Source of the DNA: JBGSYJ01 sp041748075
GTDB lineage: Bacteria; Acidobacteriota; Thermoanaerobaculia; Gp7-AA8
Assembly: GCA_041748075.1 (NCBI GenBank)
Contig: JBGTDX010000148.1
Span: forward strand, 1 to 8,467
Direction of reading: 5' to 3'
Length of the DNA stretch: 8,467 nt
Part shown: positions 4,989 through 8,467 of the stretch, piece by piece
How the letters are laid out: each line of letters opens with the position of its first letter
Position numbering within the stretch: the stretch's first letter is position 1
The notes under the pieces: generated by a model
Seen by the model: the letters and a program-made list of their open reading frames with translations, nothing else
Told to the model about the DNA's origin: nothing
The model's database searches: none
Translations under genes and position numbers: made by a program

Positions 4989-7184
4989 GTGACCGAACGG
5001 ATCGGGCCTCTCGAGATGGACGAGATCCCGCGCAGGCGTCTGGAGTCGTGGAAGGAGATCGCTGCGTGGTTCCAGCGGGACGTCCGGACGGTGAAGCGTT
5101 GGGAGAAGGACGAAGCGCTTCCGATTCACCGTCATCTTCACAAGAGGCTCGCCAGTGTCTATGCGTTCGAGGACGAGCTGGAAGTGTGGCGGCTACAGCG
5201 GCAGCATCGCGGGGAAGTTGCCGCCGCGGAACCGGCCGTGTCGCGAGGGCGTTCGCTCCAGCCGGCCTGGATCGCCGCGGCCGCGCTCCTGATACTGGCC
5301 ACGGCCCTCGTGCTCACCTGGCGGAAGGCGCCGGAGACACTTCCGTTTGAGGAGCGCGACTGGGCGTTGATCGCGCAGTTCGAGAACCGGACCGGAGAGG
5401 CCGTCTTCGACGGAAGTGTCGAATACGCACTCGAGCGGGAGCTGGTCAACTCACGCTTCGTCAACATCGTTCCGCGCGAGCGTGTGCTCGACGCGCTGGT
5501 GTTGATGAAGAAACCGCCCAATACCGTGGTCGACCGCGAGATCGGACGCGAGATCTGCCTGCGCGACGGCGCGATCAGGACGCTGATCGGTGGACGGGTG
5601 GAGAAGCTCGGCAGCACTTATGTGGTCAGCGCCGAACTGATCGAGCCAACGACGGGAGTGGTTCTGCGGCGATTCAGCGAGGAGGCCGCCAGCGAGGACG
5701 AGACGGTCCGCGCCATCGCGCGGCTTTCTGATAGCGTAAGGGCCGGTCTCGGCGAAGAGCTCTCGGCGACGCGCGGCATGCTGCGGCCGCAGAGCGTGCC
5801 GCAACGGAGCCTCGAGCTCGTCTCCACGCCGTCTCTTCGCGCGCTCCAGCTCTACTCGCGGGGCGATGCGCTCATCCGGGAGCACCGGCAGAACGAAGCG
5901 GCAGCCGTACTTCGGGAGGCAGTCCGGGAGGATGCCGGCTTCGCATCGGCCCATGTGCTGCTCGCCCACGCCCTCTCCAATCTGGGTCGTGAAGACGAGG
6001 CTCGTCCACATTTCGAGAGAGCGCTGGAGCTGGCCGACTCGACCACCGACCGCGAGCGTCTGTTCATTCTGGCCAGCTGCTATCGCGATTCGGAGAAGGC
6101 GATCGAAACGCTGGAGACGCTCGTGCACCTCTATCCCGATCACTACTGGGCCGTTACGAATCTGGGGATGGCCTATCAGGTCCGGAACCGTCCCCGCGAG
6201 GCACTCGTGCACACCGTGCGACGAGCCCATCTGAGACCGAGCAACTTCGATCACCAGCTGCGCGCGGCGCATGCGCTCGTGGTATGGGACGATCCGGCAC
6301 GGGCGGACCAGTACGCCGAGCGCGCCCGACGCCTTCTCATCACCGATGACGATGATCCGATTGGAGCGTGGCGTTCGGCATGGGTCCGGCTTTATCCGGC
6401 ACACGCAAAATGGGTGAAGGGGAGGCTGAGCGAAGCCCTCGCGGAGGTCAATCGGATCGCCGCCGAGAGCGAATCAGTGCCGGCAGAGTTGCGTACTCCT
6501 CTCCTATGGGAGGCCGGCTCGTTCTATCTGACACTCGGCAGGTACAGCCAGGCACGGGCTATGTTCGAGTCGATGGAGGGGTCGCCCGATAACCTGGCGT
6601 TGATCGCTCTCGGGCTCGACGATCCTGCAACGATGAAGCAGCAGTTGCAGATCGCAGCGGCATCGCATCGCTCCGCGATTCTCTACGCTCGCGCGGGGAT
6701 GATGCCGGAAGCCGAGAGCGCCGCCGCCCACCCGGAGCGTGCCCGCCGCGCCTATGCGCCGTTCCTTCCCGGGTTGTGGGATGAGCTGGCCGCCGGAGAG
6801 CTGGCCATGGGTCGCAGGGATCGATCCGAGGCGATCGCCCATCTGGAGATGGCGCTGCCGCAGCTTCGAGGCTGGCCGACGGCATACTATTTCCTCGGCG
6901 CCGAGGCGTTGTCGCGGGCGTGGGAGGAAGAGGGCGGCCCGGAGCGCAGTCTCGCCGTCCTCGACGCTGCCTCGAATCTCGGACTCCCCTCAGTATTCTG
7001 GGGACCTGCCCCCCTTTTCTGGATGAAGAACGAGCTGCGGCGGGCCGATCTGCACCGCGCAGCCGGACGCGACGACGCGGCGCGGGAGATCGAGCGCAGA
7101 CTCGTGACTCTGCTGAGCGAAGCCGACCGCGAGCTTCCGATCGTCCGCGAGCTGGCTCGGCGCGGAGCCGTGTCGTCGCCGTAG
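4989..7184 (+). CDS. Membrane-spanning HTH regulator with FlgO/TolB-like and TPR domains
   Basis: This 731-residue protein has the one-component, CadC-like layout common in Acidobacteriota. Residues 16-70 form a MerR/excisionase-type HTH with wing (RLESWKEIAAWFQRDVRT, VKRWEKDEALPIHRH, then SVYAFEDELEVW). Residues 93-110 are a single membrane helix (WIAAAALLILATALVL) followed by WRK. Residues 123-255 match the FlgO/TolB-like region found in this phylum's kinase-TPR and HTH-TPR proteins (IAQFENRTGEAVFDG, REICLRDGAIRTLIGG). From about 283 onward are TPR-like helical pairs (for example residues 314-348 and 388-418), weakening toward the C terminus. The predicted topology puts the HTH in the cytoplasm and the TPRs outside. 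The GTG at 4989 is the first start after the in-frame TAA at 4974, with no Shine-Dalgarno sequence; an ATG at 5016 is the alternative and keeps the HTH. A TAAGAT at 4974-4979 could be a -10 for a nearly leaderless transcript. Being divergent from the secreted operon, it is the natural candidate for its regulator; ligand and target are inference. Confidence 0.88.
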   Translation: MTERIGPLEMDEIPRRRLESWKEIAAWFQRDVRTVKRWEKDEALPIHRHLHKRLASVYAFEDELEVWRLQRQHRGEVAAAEPAVSRGRSLQPAWIAAAALLILATALVLTWRKAPETLPFEERDWALIAQFENRTGEAVFDGSVEYALERELVNSRFVNIVPRERVLDALVLMKKPPNTVVDREIGREICLRDGAIRTLIGGRVEKLGSTYVVSAELIEPTTGVVLRRFSEEAASEDETVRAIARLSDSVRAGLGEELSATRGMLRPQSVPQRSLELVSTPSLRALQLYSRGDALIREHRQNEAAAVLREAVREDAGFASAHVLLAHALSNLGREDEARPHFERALELADSTTDRERLFILASCYRDSEKAIETLETLVHLYPDHYWAVTNLGMAYQVRNRPREALVHTVRRAHLRPSNFDHQLRAAHALVVWDDPARADQYAERARRLLITDDDDPIGAWRSAWVRLYPAHAKWVKGRLSEALAEVNRIAAESESVPAELRTPLLWEAGSFYLTLGRYSQARAMFESMEGSPDNLALIALGLDDPATMKQQLQIAAASHRSAILYARAGMMPEAESAAAHPERARRAYAPFLPGLWDELAAGELAMGRRDRSEAIAHLEMALPQLRGWPTAYYFLGAEALSRAWEEEGGPERSLAVLDAASNLGLPSVFWGPAPLFWMKNELRRADLHRAAGRDDAAREIERRLVTLLSEADRELPIVRELARRGAVSSP

Positions 7185-7189
7185 CAGCG

Positions 7190-7207
7190 AAGGTAGACTC
7201 CTACCTT
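7190..7207 (+). terminator. Possible weak 3' hairpin after regulator gene
   Basis: AAGGTAG (7190-7196), loop ACTC, CTACCTT (7201-7207): a perfect 7-bp stem starting 6 bases after the regulator's TAG. Only one further T follows the stem, so it is a poor Rho-independent terminator. It may instead protect the transcript end or be chance. Confidence 0.3.
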
Positions 7208-7264
7208 TCATGCGCGGACCCGACGCGAGCACAACTCGCGCCGGACCCGCGTGCATTCTTGTCA

Positions 7265-7449
7265 CTATTGAAACCGGGTCGCTGTCGTGCTCGAACACCC
7301 CGTGAACAGCAGGAGGCCGTTGGGAGCGTATATCTCCGCAATTCCTTCTGAGGTGTACTCATTGCCTGATACAGCCATGGTGGCAACGTGAGTGATCTTC
7401 GAGGAGCCGGTGAAGTTGCCAGCCGGATCGAAACTGAAGGATTTGAAAA
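7265..7449 (-). pseudogene. Remnant of the C-terminal end of a secreted-type protein
   Basis: A minus-strand frame of about 61 codons ends at TAG 7265-7267 and reads like real protein: SFDPAGNFTGSSKITHV, VSGNEYTSEGIAEIYAP, NGLLLFTGCSSTTATRF. The alternating pattern with Gly, Asn and Thr turns resembles the end of a beta-rich exported protein. No start or ribosome site precedes it. Upstream the frame runs straight into the REP-like palindrome at 7450-7485, as if a gene had been cut there. The frame stays open to an ATG at 7492, so an intact 75-residue ORF is formally possible, but its first residues would come from the palindrome. I do not recognise the family. Confidence 0.35.
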
Positions 7450-7485
7450 GGACCAAATTTTTCATTTTTCGGGTCCGACCCCAAT
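7450..7485. repeat. REP-like palindromic element
   Basis: On the plus strand: GGACC (7450-7454), an A/T-rich spacer, then GGGTC-C-GACCC (7471-7481) followed by CCAAT. GGACC can also pair with GGTCC at 7472-7476, giving two alternative stems. A GGGGTC-GACCC core with a poly-A/T flank resembles REP-type ends that I associate with single-stranded (Y1/RAYT) transposases. No such transposase gene is in the window, and only one copy is seen, so the call rests on shape alone. Confidence 0.35.
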
Positions 7486-7506
7486 CATCCAATCACGAAC
7501 CCGATG

Positions 7507-7596
7507 TGTGGGGCATTCATGCCGAGGTCGTCGCTCCAGAACGCGCAAGTTCGATACGACCCGAAGGACGGCGGATCGGAATCCGCCGCTACTTCG
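7507..7596 (-). repeat. 90-bp dispersed repeat, copy 2 (overlaps TPR gene stop)
   Basis: This is the same element as 422-511 in the same orientation. Differences from copy 1 are one substitution and one extra G in the first 25 bases, a divergent patch after AAGTTCG, and one base in the internal loop. The hairpin is CGAAG (7562-7566), CGGCGGAT (7569-7576), loop CGGA, ATCCGCCG (7581-7588), CTTCG (7592-7596). Both stems are fully preserved relative to copy 1, while the changed base lies in the unpaired internal loop. The 3-nt internal loop CTA (7589-7591) is, on the minus strand, the TAG stop of the TPR gene, so the element overlaps the end of that gene by eight bases. Confidence 0.8.
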
Positions 7597-8467
7597 ATGG
7601 ACGGCGCGTGCGTTCCACCAGCGCGATGAAGCGGGGGTCGCTCCGGAGACTCGCCAGGCGAACATCTGCGTTCATACCAATGACTGTTCCGCTTCCCGAC
7701 TCTACGGACCGGCCAAGGGCATCGATCGCCTTGTCGCGGTCATCCAGCGCGAGGTAGACGGTCGCGAGGTGATAGGGATCGCCCTTTCCGCGCATCACTC
7801 GGCTCTCGAGCTTTCGGAGGATCTCCTCCGCGGGCGCGCGCTGTCCCGCCGCCGCATGGGCCGAAGCGAGATAGGACGTCTGTTCGGCAGTTCCGCCGGA
7901 GAGCTCGACCGCTCGACGGGCGGTCGCGATGGCATCCTGATGACGGCCCCGCTGCGAGTAGAGCTTGCTCAGGATGCCGAGCAGCTGTGGAAAGTTCGGG
8001 TCGATGTCCATGTACCTCTCTGCTGTCTCGAGCGCTTCGTCATCGCGGCCCTTGATCATCAGAACGTCGACGACGTTTGTGCCGATGATCATCGACAGCG
8101 GATCGAGACGCTGCGCCACCAGGACCTGCTCGTACGCCTCGTCGACCCTGCCGCTGTAGCGCAGCATGATGTTGTACCAGTGGCGCGCGGTTGGATAGCT
8201 CGGGTTCAGCTCGATTGAGCGAAGGTACGCGGTCTCCGACTTGTCCCAGTCTCGTCGGTTCCGGTGGATCGATCCGAGTGAGGCGTACGCCTCGGCAATC
8301 CCGTCGTTCAGGGCAATGGCACGCCTGATCGCGACCTCCGCTTTGTCGGTGACTTCGGGAGAGGGGCGGTCGGAGTACTGTTCCATGATTATGTAGGTGT
8401 CCGCCACTCCGACATAAGCGAGGGCGAAGTCCGGGTCGTTCGCCACTGCCTGCTGGAAGAACCCGAG
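7589..8467 (-). CDS. TPR-repeat protein, C-terminal part (enters from right edge)
   Basis: This encodes 292 residues of a protein whose N terminus lies beyond the right edge. The frame is still open at 8467 (LGFFQQAV upstream of the GTG at 8446), so that GTG is internal. About eight consecutive TPR units of roughly 34 residues fill it, for example FFQQAVANDPDFALAYVGVA, YLRSIELNPSYPTARHWY, VLVAQRLDPLSMIIGTN, AERYMDIDPNFPQLLGIL and DDRDKAIDALGRSVESG, ending DVRLASLRSDPRFIALVER. This C-terminal signature is typical of acidobacterial proteins that carry a Ser/Thr kinase or winged-helix domain in front of a membrane segment and TPRs; which one applies here cannot be seen. TPRs bind other proteins. 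The gene converges on the regulator gene. Its last codons (part of Ser, then Lys and TAG) come from the 90-bp repeat, so the original end may have been slightly different. Confidence 0.88.
   Translation of the reverse strand, partial: LGFFQQAVANDPDFALAYVGVADTYIIMEQYSDRPSPEVTDKAEVAIRRAIALNDGIAEAYASLGSIHRNRRDWDKSETAYLRSIELNPSYPTARHWYNIMLRYSGRVDEAYEQVLVAQRLDPLSMIIGTNVVDVLMIKGRDDEALETAERYMDIDPNFPQLLGILSKLYSQRGRHQDAIATARRAVELSGGTAEQTSYLASAHAAAGQRAPAEEILRKLESRVMRGKGDPYHLATVYLALDDRDKAIDALGRSVESGSGTVIGMNADVRLASLRSDPRFIALVERTRRPSK

Larger units (their letters stand above)
7185..7588. other. Non-coding mosaic between regulator and TPR gene
   Basis: There is no intact gene in this stretch. Just past the regulator stop is a small hairpin (7190-7207), then a second short inverted repeat CGCGAG-CACAA-CTCGCG (7224-7240), a probable coding remnant on the minus strand (7265-7449), a REP-like palindrome with an A/T-rich arm (7450-7485), and most of repeat copy 2. 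Base composition drops around 7430-7475 (AAATTTTTCATTTTTC), unlike the surrounding genes. This patchwork suggests repeated insertion and decay between two converging genes. Confidence 0.6.

Noticed and set aside
4848..5141. A 98-residue N-terminal extension of the small secreted protein
   Set aside because: It would run through the operator region and antisense to the regulator's HTH. A strong ribosome site and signal peptide begin at 4847.
5451..6404. A 317-codon minus-strand open frame inside the regulator gene
   Set aside because: It is opposite well-matched FlgO/TolB-like and TPR sequence, with no motif or ribosome site.
8444..8446. GTG as the start of the TPR gene
   Set aside because: The frame stays open to the window edge and the preceding residues (LGFFQQA) complete a TPR helix, so the codon is an internal valine.

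Overview
The window looks like a high-GC chromosomal segment from the Acidobacteriota or a close relative. This is inferred from gene content, not from a marker gene. The Ser/Thr kinase start, the HTH-membrane-TPR regulator, the TPR protein, and the secreted SBBP-propeller protein with a 'PVVGSTPGALGSFFKT' module are all types I associate with that phylum. No rRNA, tRNA, CRISPR array or transposase gene was seen.

Layout from left to right. (i) Positions 1-330 (-) hold the N-terminal part of a Ser/Thr kinase that runs off the left edge and has no usable start codon in its frame. (ii) Positions 331-621 are non-coding and contain copy 1 of a 90-bp hairpin-bearing repeat (422-511). (iii) Positions 622-4101 (-) encode a 1159-residue secreted protein: signal peptide, N-terminal DUF7948-like region, seven SBBP propeller blades, then two gapless tandem copies of a 230-residue module. 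(iv) Positions 4137-4847 (-) encode a 236-residue secreted protein with six cysteines in its mature part, 35 bases upstream of the propeller gene and almost certainly in the same operon. (v) Positions 4848-4988 are a divergent promoter region with a perfect 10+2+10 palindrome embedded in a run of similar 10-mers. (vi) Positions 4989-7184 (+) encode a 731-residue regulator with cytoplasmic HTH, one membrane segment, and outer FlgO/TolB-like and TPR regions. (vii) Positions 7185-7588 hold no intact gene but contain a weak 3' hairpin, a probable coding remnant, a REP-like palindrome and repeat copy 2 (7507-7596). (viii) Positions 7589-8467 (-) encode the C-terminal part of a TPR protein entering from the right edge; its stop codon lies inside repeat copy 2.

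Proposed working unit (inference): the membrane regulator at 4989-7184 senses something outside the cytoplasmic membrane and controls the divergent two-gene operon of secreted proteins through the palindromic 10-mer array between them. The same-orientation repeat copies bracket this three-gene block, so it may behave as a recombinational cassette between the kinase and TPR genes.
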